In this document: positions 20,273-31,128 of the stretch, piece by piece | How the letters are laid out: every line of letters begins with the position of its first letter | How positions within the stretch are numbered: the stretch's first letter is position 1 | Assembly: GCA_031472005.1 (NCBI GenBank) | Contig: PZJY01000008.1 | Coordinates: forward strand, 620,001-684,000 | DNA: 64,000 nucleotides | Direction: 5' to 3' | Source: Tetracladium setigerum | Lineage: Eukaryota > Ascomycota > Leotiomycetes > Helotiales | Translations under genes and position numbers: made by a program | The notes under the pieces: generated by a model | Seen by the model: the letters and a program-made list of their open reading frames with translations, nothing else | What the model was told of the DNA's origin: nothing | Databases searched by the model: none

Positions 20273-23200
20273 CTATGAAAACAGCTTTTCAAGTCCGGAG
20301 AAATCTTCAGGATCAGGCGCTCCATACGCTACTAAAAGCCGTATGACCCCTTCATGCTCACCAATCACCGCTAGTTGTAAGGCTGTCCGACCTTTTTCGT
20401 TCTCTACACTAACATTGGCGCCTGCGGCGAGGAGGATTTCTAAAACAGCCTCGTGCCCATTCCTAGCTGCTATAGATAGCGGCGTCCGGCCGTACTTATC
20501 CTTCGTCTCAAGGTCGGCGTCTTTCTCAAGCAATAGCGTAACAATAGCCTCGTGCCCATTCTCAGTAGCTAATGATAGCGGCGTCTGGCCATACTTATGC
20601 TTTGTCTCAAGATCGGCGTTATGCTCAAGTAATAGTCTTACAACAGCCTCATGCCCATTTTCAGAAGCTAACGATAGCGGCGTCTGGCCGTACCTTGGAT
20701 CTTTCGCTTCAAAGTTGGCGTTTTTCTCAAGCAATAGCCTCACAATAGCCTCGTGTCCATTATTAACAGCTATAAATAGCGGTGTGTGGCCCTCGTTATT
20801 CGTTGTCTCAAGGTCGGCATTATGCTCAAGTAATAGCCTTACAATAGCCTCATGCCCATTATTAGCTGCGATAGATAACGGCGTCTGCCCATACTCTGTA
20901 TCCTTTCTCTCAAGGTCGGCATTTTTCTCAAGCAATAGCGTAACAATAGCCTCATGCCCATTCCAAGTAGCTGATAATAGTGGCGTTTCGTCGTAGACAC
21001 TCGTGTTCTCAATGTCGGCGTTTTTCTCAAGTAGTAGCGCTACAATAGCCGTATGCCCATATGCAGCAGCGAAAGATAGTGGTGTCTGTAAGTCATCATT
21101 CTCTGTCTCGATATCGGCGTTATTCTCAAGCAATAGCCTCACAACAGCCTCATAACCACTCGTAGTAGCTAAAGATAGTGGCGTCTGGCCGCAATAATCC
21201 TTCATCTCGAGCTGAGTGTTTTTCCTAGATAGTAGCAGCGCGACAATAGTATCGTGCCCATTCATCGCAGCGTATGAAAGCGCCGTCCGATCATGACTAT
21301 CTTTTGAATCTGGACTATTGAGATCAAGTAGGTCTCTGACTAAGATATCTGCTCCGAAGTATGCAGCTAAGTTCAGCCCCGTCATTCTTCTAGGAGAGAT
21401 TTGACTGTACTCTTGGAACTGTGAGCTTCTCATGTCAACCATAAGTGCCTGACCTGCTCCCTCGACTTGTCCCTGGTTTTGAAGAAAGTTGACAATACTT
21501 TGACAAGATGAAAAAACCTTCCGAGCATGATGCCCCCAATTGTGTGCTGCGTAATCATATAGCTTATTCAATTGAATTCGCTGTTCGAACTCGCTGTCTG
21601 TTTGACAAAACCCGCTCTCGAATGCGGTATAGGAAAGATACGTAGTACAAATTATTGCAATCTCACTCTCTGCTTCTGGGAATAAAGCCATTTGTTTTCG
21701 TACAAAGTATTCCTGTGTTGTATAGTGAACTAAGCGAACGATCTCACTCTCTTCATCAACTATAACCAAACCAGCGCAAACAGAGATCATGTCTTCAATC
21801 TCTGGTAGATTATCTTCATCGAGTTCTGTCGCGTCAACTTCTACTCCGAGCGCATGCTGAAGTTCTATCGTAGATAGTGGTCTCTTTGCGCAGATAATCC
21901 AGGATAAAATCTGCTTTGCAAGTTCTTCCTGGTCTGTAAGTTGGCCTTCGATTCGCTTGATTGCATTATCGTAAGCATAGTCATATGCATTTGATCCAGT
22001 TGCTAGATTGCTTAAAGCAGTGCGGATAGCCTTAGGTGATTTCTTTCCTTTTAGCGAATCGAGGTGAAGTTGTGCAAGCAGAAACCTACGGAGATTAGCA
22101 CAACTCAATAAAAGTGAACACAGAATCGACTTACAATCCATCTGTTGCAATAATAATGCTGTTTATTATTTCCTCTTGAAGATTAGGACTGCGTCCGACA
22201 AATGCTGGCAGGTGTAACATATGTCCACTTAAATATTTCTGGACATCTTCTTTGCTAGCTCGAATCTCCAGGGATGGCTGGCCGATGAACTTATCTGTAA
22301 TCTCTGGAATAAACCTTGAGGTGGCAAAGAAATTTAAACTAGATCTAGTCTGAAGGCTAAAGATCTCGGATAAGAACCGTTGTCGACAACCGTTGCTTGT
22401 TTGACTCTCGTCTAGTGCATCGACAACAATGAATACTCGATGGTACTGGGTAGCAACAGAATGGAGCGCACTCAAGATCTCCTCGACCAATGGCCGGGTT
22501 TGTCTATCTCGGTGACGATTATAGAGATCTTTCACGCTGCTTGGAAAAGACGGTCGATATGCTGCGAGTTGCTTCAGTAGGCTGGCCAGCAGGGCGTCCA
22601 CCTTCTGCTCATCTTGGCGCCGGAAATTACAAAAGAGATATGCAATTCCAACACTTTCATCGTTGTGATAGCGAGACGTCAGTTCGTCTATTACGATAGA
22701 CGCGAGCATCGTTTTTCCAGCTCCGGGGATTCCTGGACAAAATAGTGTCTGCTTGCCGGCCTCCACCCATTTCTTAAACTCTTCCGAGTTCAGGAGCCAT
22801 TGCCCAGTTCCTTCCTGCCGCCTAGTAATAAAGTCGTGCTGTTGTGAGAGAAAGTCGATCGGGGTAAGCCAGTCCAGAATGGTTTTCCTCTCACGCTGCT
22901 GCTCTTGATTCTCTTGCCGTCGATTGGACTCATCTATACCGTCTCTTATCACCGTGGAAATCTTAGCTCCGGCCTGTTGCCATTCTTGCTGTTCTTTTCT
23001 TGCCTCTCTGACCTCCTTGTAAGTGGTTGCTCCAAGTGCCACTGCATCAATCGTGAGCATATTGTTTAGAATTTGACACTGCCGGCAAAGGTTCTCCACC
23101 GAATCTCGAGTGGCCTTTGATAGGAATGCTCCCTTTAGTCTCTCCCAGCCTAGCCGATGACCGTGACCTCTCTTATTCAGCTCTTTTAACATCGAATTCA

Positions 23201-23504
23201 GCTCTGTTCGACAGATTTCTAACATACGGTTCGTGTCCGTTGTTGGAGGGGCATCCGGTCCTAGCTGTGAAAGGAGTAAAGAAGGTTGGTTCTGAAAAGC
23301 TGCTGCGAAGTCGGGATTCAGAAGAATATTAGTGTTAGTTTCTGATAGAACAGTCTTCAGTGTCCCAAGCTCGGCCATGAATGCTCTGATATCATCTGGT
23401 GCATCTTTCCAGTTCATCCCAAATTGCACAACCACTTGTGTGATCTGGATTGCCAAACTGACAACGCCGACAATCCCGGCTCCAGTACCGAATGCTTCTG
23501 CCAT
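20273..23504 (-). CDS. NACHT-ankyrin STAND (NLR-like) receptor
   Basis: Predicted cytosolic signal-transduction ATPase of 1060 residues, exons 23504-22135 and 22085-20273 (49-nt intron, in phase). The domain order is as follows. Residues 1 to ~120 form an N-terminal helical domain of the fungal STAND/Helo-like type (MAEAFGTGAGIVGVVSLAIQ). A NACHT NTPase follows, with Walker A GIPGAGKT at about 257-264 and the Walker B-like FIVVDALDES. A winged-helix region comes next (SWIICAKRPLSTIELQHALG, LVHYTTQEYF). Eleven ankyrin repeats span about 688-1050. Repeats 5-10 are nearly identical (GQTPLSLA..NGHEAIVRLLLE..ADLETKD). Such receptors act in fungal allorecognition and heterokaryon incompatibility or in sensing non-self; that is family knowledge. 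Near-identical repeats typically arise by recombination and vary between strains. The frame is intact throughout. Confidence 0.92.
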
Positions 23505-24182
23505 GACAGCTGAAATTGGATCGGTAAGAGTTTAAATCAGTCCAGATTGGAAGATAATCGGTGCTAGTGAGGCTATCGAGGCTTGCCCTTGAAAAGATGA
23601 CTCGACAACAGGATGATATTTGAGGAATGATACTAGAACGATGTGTTATCCTCATGAGTATAGAGATTTTGGATGCGCGCAAACTAAAATGCAAATCTTT
23701 TCTGGTTTCGATCATGCTACGAAGTTGTGGAAGAGGGAAATAAGGTCGACATGCCAGAGCTGCTCACCTGCGGCACGGCGTTGATGCCTGATCACGTGAT
23801 CACAAGGAGATATTGAATTCTAGAACGCGTTCAAGGACTTTGAGTGATACAACTAGCTTAGAATATGTCATTATTAATATATACTAAGATCTTACCATGT
23901 GGCTCTTATGGATAACAAAACCTTATGCTTTAGCAGCCTGATTTATCACATCAATGCAACACTATCCCACCTTACTTGATGACTTCCGATATCAACAGGG
24001 CAATACATGCTGATTGTTAGCTACAGTCCTTGTAACCTAGAAAGATCGCTCAGAGGTAATCTGTACCTACTGCGGCCCTACAATGTTGCTATATCACGTG
24101 ATGATGCCCAGGCAGGAGGCAGGAGAGGAAGGCAGAATTATTAGGAGCTGTATAGACATGAATTTCGAGATATAATTGACTG
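23505..24182. promoter_or_regulatory. Upstream region of the NACHT gene with two TCACGTGA sites
   Basis: Spacer between the NACHT gene start and the MFS stop codon. Palindromic TCACGTGA occurs at 23792-23799 and 24094-24101. This is the core of bHLH-type (Cbf1/Pho4-like) binding sites. Whether it is used is unknown. No gene is present. Confidence 0.45.
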
Positions 24183-25970
24183 TCATGCCTCGGTATGTTG
24201 TTGCTGTGGCCGAAGCGAACCACCTTCGTAGAATGCCCATTTACTGTCGAGATAATACCTGTACCTCCTTCCCCAGATCGCTACAGGTAATACAAATGCG
24301 CCAGCTGCGATGGTAAGCGCTGTGATGACTCCCATAGTTCTTGCATAGCCTTGCGAAGCTATCCATGGGACAATTGCACCACTTAGCGAGAAACTCGCTG
24401 CATAGCTCCCTGTACCGACGATGACGAGCGCGGCTGCTGCCCAGCGAGGGAATGCTTCTGTTACCCACTAAATTTGTACATGTTAGTTTGGCACTCTCGC
24501 AATACGTAGGGTCGACATATTGCTTACGAGGGTAGTGGCAGTGAAGAGGGTGATGCAAGCGAAAGAGTTCAACCCAAATGACAATAAAAGCCATCCGACT
24601 CGCCAGTTGTACTCTGCTGCAAGTCCATAGACGATAGAACCTGCCGCGCCACTCACAATCGGTAGGAAAAATAACGGGAGGTAATACTCTGCATCTCGAA
24701 GCCCCCCATTGCGCATGATGAGGCGGTGACAGAACTGCGTGTTCATGATACTGGAAGCAGGCCAGGCGAGAAGGATACCTGCTGCCCCGGCGAGATTGCC
24801 GAGTCCGGTTTGCCAGAGGGAGAAGTTGTAGGGGGGAAGTTGTAGGATGATAGGGGATGTAGTTTGCATGACTACCATGCCGGCGAACATGAGGAGGTTG
24901 AGAAGCGCTACCCAGAGGATGAGGGGGTTCGTGAGGGCGAGGAATACTTGCATGTAGCACACGCCCATATTCTTCCATCCGCCTGGGATCTTGGTCATGA
25001 TTCGGTACTCGTTCCTCAATTTCATGTACCGTGACTCTATGGGTTTGTCGGGGAGAGGTTTGCCGCCTGGGACTTCCTCCCAGTCGTCGTAGATTTGGAT
25101 CTTTTCCGTTGCGCTCTGCACAAGGACACGTCCATTGAAAGCGATGGCAGGTCGATAAAAGTAGGTTTCTGGGGAAAAGAAGAATGCTAGCAGGAAGGAC
25201 GCCGCGCACGGGGCGATTAAGACTCGGTAAAACATCCTCCAGTTGACTTTGATAATGATTGGAATTGCGATGTGGAGGATGGAAGCAGCTGCAGGGACGA
25301 GAGAGTAATACATCGCGATGACTCTAGGCCGTTCATGAATAAAAGTCAAGTCGATGAGCATCAGAAGAGCCTTTCCTCCATCAGCTTCTCTCAAGGTAGA
25401 TTCGTATGTAAGGCAAGACTAACATTACCAAATCTGAGCGACAACGCTAACCCTTGCAAACATACTGCTATCAAGAGCTGCTGAAAGCTTGTTGCGAACG
25501 AGGCCATGATAGTCCCCATCAACAATATCAGAGTCGTGATCAGAAACACTGGCCGTCGTCCGATGGCAAGGGAGAGAGGAATCCACATGATACCACCAAT
25601 TCCCAAAGCCAGCGACGGTCCCGAGATGTACCATTGAAAACGCAGAGGAGCAATGTCCTACGACGAAAGACAGGCAAGGTCAGCGGGGCAATCCGTCGCC
25701 GTCAAAGTTTTGGAGCCTTACAGCTGTCGCGAACTCTTTCTGAACGCTAGTATATAGCAGAGTCGCTCCTAAGAGTTGCACGAGGCCACACATGCCAAAG
25801 AAATCCAAAGACAAAAATGCACCTCTGCGTTTCCAGGTGCTCCAATTTAATGGATCGTGTGGGGATCGCGACGGGATCGGGAGGTTGAGAATTTGGCCAT
25901 TGCTGTCGATCAGGAAGACGCTCCCGGCGAGATCTGACGATGCATGTTTTTGCCGGTCGGAAACAGACAT
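24183..25970 (-). CDS. Major facilitator superfamily transporter, DHA1-like
   Basis: Plasma-membrane multi-pass transporter of 554 residues, exons 25970-25722, 25657-24528, 24467-24183. The N-terminus has the typical fungal DHA signature SRSPHDPLNWSTWKRR before TM1. LGIGGIMWIPLSLAIGRRPV contains the loop 2-3 motif. TMs are readable as hydrophobic blocks, with a cytosolic central loop around TEKIQIYDDWEEVPGGKPLP. The C-terminus ends GGSLRPQQQHTEA. Between LSLRFGNVSLAL and TYESTLREADGGKALLM (about 25405-25425) the frame shifts. One missing base explains this, and with it the exons total 555 codons. The substrate is unknown; relatives include drug-proton antiporters. It lies ~14 kb from the polyketide cluster, so a link to it is not implied. 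Confidence 0.85.
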
Positions 25971-26937
25971 CCTGGCTATCGAAGTCAGTGTAAGGCGAGG
26001 CCTGACGCTCTTTGCATTTTCGAATGCCTTGACAGTGGATGATGGTATTATATAGGTGATATATTTACACTTTATTTGAGGTGCATGAACTCCTCCCCCA
26101 GACTACTTACAGTTGGATCTCTGCAGGACCAACGGCCCGGGTAAATTTGACACGCCTTGGGCAACTTTGGCTCAATTGCCGACCGCATTTGGTGGGATTT
26201 AAGACTTTGAGAGGTTTTGCTTGTAACATGCTGGGTAGCAGCTGAGAGAAACAAGATTTTGTGAGGGTTTGGTTTCAGAAGCTGCAAGAGCCTTGACATG
26301 CCAACGGGGCCAGTGCGTAAGTGTGGTATTCAGATTTTGACCAGTTCTCTGATTGGTGATTCTGACGGTTTGCTGATGGTGACCTAACTCTAAATAGAGG
26401 TTCCTACTATGATTGCCGAGCTTAATAGACGGCGACCAGGGACCGGGCGGGTGGTGACATGTTGAGGAAATCCTACAACGATGGAGCGCGATGGATCTGC
26501 TCTCCGTTGACTCGAGCAGCAGCATTCACGATATGATTTGTCGCAGTTCGAGAGACTTCCTGTCGTTCGTCTACAAGCGCGATGGACGTTCGTTTCATAG
26601 AGTCCAGCTACTGTCGGATACCTGGGTGCCTTCTATAGGCAGATTTCAGATTTTGGGAGTTCAGAAGCAAAAGCGCCAACGATTGTACCAGAGGCAAGGG
26701 CCCGTGAGATAGAAAGTCTTATAAAAACAAGAACCCGTAAACACTAGTCGCGAAACTTCATTGAGTTTGCTTTCGAACTCGTTTTGCTATCGCATACCAT
26801 CGAGCTGGCAGTCAGGAGCCCATAAATAGTAGGTAGTACCTAATAATCTAGGGCCACTTGGCACACCACTCTCCCTCACAGAGCCTTCATCATCTACTAC
26901 TATGTATTCAAACTTGCTTCAGATCCCTCTCTAAAAC

Positions 26938-27108
26938 ATGGATCCGACAAACTATCTCAAGAATCTAGAAGAGGTCTTTATTATCATTTTCGCGCAAAGG
27001 CTGTGCTTGACGCCAGGTGCAGAAGGGAACAACGGAGGGACGCCAGAAGAGAAAGCTAGATATGAAGGCAATCGTCGGCTTGCTAACATAAACGATCATC
27101 AAACGTAG
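26938..27108 (+). CDS. Possible small ORF, 56 aa
   Basis: ATG at 26938 to TAG at 27106-27108. The ORF begins MDPTNYLKNLEEVF and ends ARYEGNRRLANINDHQT. Composition is protein-like, with a hydrophobic FIIIF patch and a Gly/Asn/Glu-rich middle. It resembles no family I know. The TAG overlaps a GTAGGG donor-like word, so this could also be the first exon of a degraded gene. Low confidence without transcript or conservation evidence. Confidence 0.2.
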   Translation: MDPTNYLKNLEEVFIIIFAQRLCLTPGAEGNNGGTPEEKARYEGNRRLANINDHQT

Positions 27109-27526
27109 GGGTATGATTTTTGATTCTAGTTTTGTCTCCAAAGCCAGACCCCAAGAGTGGAAGTGGCTCTGTATTTATGTACAGAACACAGGAGAACACG
27201 CTAGTCACGATCACGTGATACCGCGATTCGCCCTATGCAGTGAATCGCGTACATGATCGGCTTTAGTATTACCGACACTCGGAAACTGGTGTGTATAGGA
27301 ATGGCATGAAGAACATCGTCTTGACAGCCTACATGGTCGCACAACAAAGAACGCCACAGCCCTGGCAATAAGAATAAAGCTCACCACTTGGTACTCCCCT
27401 TAAAACGGTGGGAGGTATAAAGATGTAGCTTCTCTTTACTATCAAGCTTAACCTTAAGAGATAATTACTCTATTCAAATACCTTACAAATACAAAACGTT
27501 AAGAATCGCAGAACGTCAAAAAGTTG

Positions 27527-27605
27527 AAAAGTCGAAAAGTCGGAAAATCAAAAAAATCAAAAAATCAAAAAATCGAAAAGTGAAAAAATGAAAATAAATC
27601 AGAGA
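27527..27605. repeat. A-rich quasi-tandem repeat
   Basis: Successive units of the form GAAAAGTC, AAAAAATC and GAAAAGTG repeat about nine times with a period of 8-9 bases. Read directly. It is simple sequence with no visible function. Confidence 0.75.
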
Positions 27606-28656
27606 TCCAAAAATGCAAAAATGGGGCGTTGAGATACGTGTAAATGAGGGTACACTATGCTGATCACGTGATTAGAAGGACAGGATTCTCTGATGGCTAT
27701 CAGAAGAATACTGGCTCGATGCCGAACCGGAAAATTCATTCAAAGGTAACAGAAAGACATCAGTGTACGCTGGAATATTCCCAAAATCGATGCCCAAAAA
27801 CAACCAAGCGACAGCGATCCGTCCCCTGAAATCTGCAGCCTGACGTCGGCCTTCAAGCGAAGCGAACCCTGGATATAGCGATAACACTTGTTTTCTTTCC
27901 ATCGTCCACTATTTTTATTCCTTTCCACGAATCACGAAAGTCTCCCCACAAACTGTTATTCTATTAATATTTTGAAATTGAAAGAATATGGCGTGTTCTC
28001 GTACACAGCCTTGCAGATCTCCGTCGTTTCCTCTTCACCATTTCTCCTTTTTGTTGTCCCCTCCATTACGAGTTAGCTGAGATAGTGACCAAGAATTCAA
28101 GTCCGACCGGGCGTTCTATCCTCCAGGCATCAAGCTATAGGTGCAGATACACATCTGTCATTCATGCGATAACAAAAAATTCTATCTGCCCATTACTCGG
28201 TCTCCGGTGAGAGACTCATCTGATGTGAGGCTAGGGCTCCTCGCCAAAAAAAAAGATCTTGTGAAAATGGACAAGGCTCAGGGTGTGGTGATGGAGGGGT
28301 GAGATGAGTTGGCATTCGCGCTGGCTTTTGGCCGAGCTGGGGTACATGTATATGCCTGCGAGCGAGCCTTGGCTGGCTCGAACTTTCGTCATTGCTGGGC
28401 GAAGACTTGATTGCCTCGTTTTATACTAGAGGAGTATATATACTTGTTTGCTTTTCCCTTGGTCTGGATTTTGTTTTTCGTCTTTCAACTTAATCATATC
28501 GATAATTCAAACGCAAAACTAATCTTACGCTCGGCCTCTCACCAATCTACTTCCATCCATCCCCTGTGTCTCATTCTCCACCACATATCCTCGCTCAACA
28601 CAATCATACATCCCATCCCCTCTCTCCTAAAGACAAAACCAAATACCAACCACAAA

Positions 28657-28950
28657 ATGTGTCTCTCATTCACCTCCCCCAAACGCCGCCACACTGAGAC
28701 AGTATATATCGCACCACGCCCTGTATCGCGCCACTCCCACCACAGTGGCCATCACCACCACCATCACTCGGGGAGTCATCACCACCACGGAGGCCACCAC
28801 AGCAATCGCGCATCCTACACTTCTGTCACTCGAACGACTTCACGACCAGTGAGCACGCACAGGGTTATCACGCCGAGAGTGAGTCAGAGTAGCTATAGGA
28901 GGAGTGGTCCGGTAGTGGTTGAGCAGAGGAGGAGCTCGGTCTATCGCTAG
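28657..28950 (+). CDS. Small His-rich basic protein, 97 aa
   Basis: The frame is open upstream, but the first protein-like ATG is at 28657 (MCLSFTSPKRRHTETVY). A His/Ser/Gly block follows, with runs of six and four His. The C-terminal half is Arg/Ser/Thr/Val-rich (TRTTSRPVSTHRVITPRVSQ, ending RSSVYR). There is no signal peptide or TM segment. The 5' side has a CT-rich leader with CACAAA immediately before the ATG, a good fungal start context. Poly-His could bind metal, but that is speculation. Small His-rich proteins with an MCLSF-like start occur widely in filamentous fungi and have no known role to my knowledge. Confidence 0.6.
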   Translation: MCLSFTSPKRRHTETVYIAPRPVSRHSHHSGHHHHHHSGSHHHHGGHHSNRASYTSVTRTTSRPVSTHRVITPRVSQSSYRRSGPVVVEQRRSSVYR

Positions 28951-29806
28951 GAAGGGGGGAAATGGGGATGGATGGAGGGAAGGGAGAAATGAATGGAGTA
29001 ATGCAAGGTTTTTTTCTTTAAATTTTGAATATTTGGGTGTTTAGATTGGAGTATTGATGGATGATGGATGGGTCGGTGGATGGCATTTGCAAGCGTTTGT
29101 TTACTTTGTATTTGATGTGTATGGAAGTATATGGGTAGGAACTTAGACGGTGAGGACTGTCTGGTTCAGTTCTCGATGAATACACGAAACTTTCCCATAT
29201 GATCTTACAATCTTTGTGACGAGTAAGGTAAACGGTTTGAAACCCATTAATTGCTATGTAGGAATCCTGGAATCCTGTACTGTACAGTACGCACAGCACG
29301 ATCTTCTTTGCATTGCTCGAGAACATGAAATAATACACCATCACATATTTAAGACAGTTTGAATGCTTTGATTTAGACCTACATTAGCCAATCCTTCCCA
29401 TCACTTGTGACCAGATGTTGATGATGTATTTTCAGCTGAGAATGCCAAAATACTAGCGCCAAGGCCCGACGTCATAGTCAACCTCGATTGATCCTCCTCG
29501 CTCCCCCTCTCCAACAAGCACAAAGACCACAAGATCTGCCAAATCCACATCCCAAACAATCTTCCAACAAGCCCTGAGTATATCCTCACATCCCGGTACC
29601 ATTATCTATCCAAATATCCAAACCCTGGTATCTTTTCCAAGGTTCGTAACCTCCCTGTCGCGGGGTCACTTATGACGTTATTGATGCTTGCTTGAAGCTC
29701 GCCTGAGGGTATTGGAAATTCAACACAACAGGGAAAGAGCTGACCTTGCACTGCGCAGAACGAACGTTATTACCCAGAGATTAATCCAAAGTCCCAAAGC
29801 GTCAAA
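28951..29806. other. Intergenic region
   Basis: 3' flank of the His-rich gene and 5' region of the eisosome gene. GGATGG-rich sequence lies near 28965-29090. The minus-strand ORFs here carry no recognisable domain. No gene supported. Confidence 0.5.
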
Positions 29807-31128
29807 ATGTAGGTGTTTCACATTTTCTGAACTTTCCATCTCCCACCTATTTCTCTTCGTCCACAAATTTGACCCCACCTCCACACCATGCTGCGACGAA
29901 GCGATTCCCGAAAATCAGCATCTACTTCGTCGGAGAAGACGAATAATCCTCTCCGACACCTGTTAGATCTCTCCTCAGCTTCCCTCCCCAGAAAAGAATG
30001 AAATCCATGCTAACATTCTCTCTCTTTGAACTTAGGAACCGCGCACTTTCCATCCGCTCCAACAAATCCAACAAAAACTCCAGCTCCGCCAAAAGCCCTA
30101 CATCCAGCACCCCCCGTCATGGCTTCTCACTATCCTCCCTCCGCGGCCACACACAACCCGAGCTCTCCAAACGACTCTACAAACTCATCAAATCCGAGAA
30201 CTACCTGATCCAAAACTACGAAGCTGCAGGTAAAGAACGGGTTTCGATCGCTTCGCAGCTGTCGGATTGGGGAGAGGCTACGAATGATGACGCTGTCTCT
30301 GATATCTCGGATAAGGTCGGTGTGTTGCTGAGTGAGATTGGCGAGCAGGAGGATTTGTATGCGCATAATTTGGATGATTCGAGGGCTGTTTTGAAGGCCA
30401 TAAGGAATACGGAGAAGAGCGTGCAGCCGAGTCGTGATCATAAGGCTAAGATTGCTGATGAGATTGCGAAGTTGAAGGCCAAGGAACCCGAGAGCACTAG
30501 GTTGGTTACTTTAGAGCAGGAGTTGGTTCGGGCTGAGGCGGAGAATTTGGTTGCGGAGGCTCAGTTGACGAATGTCGTATGTTACTCAACCCAATATTGT
30601 GTATTGAGAGTGAATAGTAGAGAGGTGCTAACTCAAAGTGTATAGACACGCCAAAAACTGAAAGAAGCCTACGCCGCTGAATTCGCGGCAACAATTGAGC
30701 GAGCCGAGAAACAAATCATCCTCGCGCGACACGGCCGCCGTCTCCTCAACCTCCTCGATGACACACCCGTCGTGCCAGGTGATATTCGTCCTGGCTTCGA
30801 ACACACCAATCAAGCTCGGCAAATTCTCAATGATGCTGAAGATGATTTGAGAGACTGGACGCCAGAGCTGGAAGATGTACCGTTGAATGCGCATTTGGAG
30901 AGGAATCTGTTGCCCGGTTCGAGTTCTTCACCGACAACTGCGAGACATCAGAGGGACCAGACGGAGAATGTGGGTGGTTCGGTGGTTGGCGATGAGGAGA
31001 GTGTGGTTGGTGGTGGTGCCGGACATGGTCATGCTTTGGAGAAGAGTGAGAGTCGTGTGAGTAGTGGTGGGAGTTTGACGACTGGAAGGGGGTATAGCGA
31101 GGCTACTGCTCCTTCAGTTGTTGCTTAG
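29807..31128 (+). CDS. Eisosome core BAR protein, Pil1/Lsp1 family
   Basis: Membrane-sculpting BAR-domain protein that builds eisosomes, the furrow-like plasma-membrane domains. Predicted 341 residues in three exons: 29807-29808, 30036-30576, 30646-31128. The start codon is split. AT ends exon 1 and the G is the first base of exon 2 (intron 29809-30035, GTAGGTG donor, CTAAC branch site, TTAG acceptor), giving the family N-terminus MNRALSIRS. Diagnostic segments are QPELSKRLYKLIKSENYLI, SDISDKVGVLLSEIGEQEDL, RDHKAKIADEIAKLKAKEPE, LVAEAQLTN, IERAEKQIILARHGRRLLNL and TPVVPGD. The C-terminal tail (about residues 270-341) is Gly/Ser/Glu-rich and divergent. An alternative unspliced start at 29998 exists but would include the branch site. 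The split-start model makes the exons sum to 342 codons. Confidence 0.92.

Larger units (their letters stand above)
25971..28656. other. Long intergenic region
   Basis: About 2.7 kb with no clear gene. It contains two TCACGTGA palindromes (27211-27218 and 27664-27671), an A-rich quasi-repeat near 27530 and one small ORF, each listed separately. Other ORFs (for example near 26490-26712) have no recognisable features. CT-rich sequence at 28520-28650 is probably the 5' leader of the His-rich protein. Confidence 0.45.

Noticed and set aside
24241..25209. 322-codon minus-strand ORF inside the MFS gene
   Set aside because: Shadow frame. The membrane-protein frame is clear in exons 25657-24528 and 24467-24183.
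24183..25970. MFS gene as transporter of the polyketide cluster
   Set aside because: It lies about 14 kb and four unrelated genes away from PKS1, with no shared promoter elements of the CGGG type noticed.
27527..27605. CRISPR-like array
   Set aside because: Units are 8-9 bases without spacers and A-rich. This is simple sequence in a eukaryotic genome.
29998..30035. Start of the Pil1/Lsp1 protein at the in-frame ATG 29998
   Set aside because: It would retain the intron branch site (CTAAC) and add a non-conserved N-terminus. The split-start model fits the family exactly.
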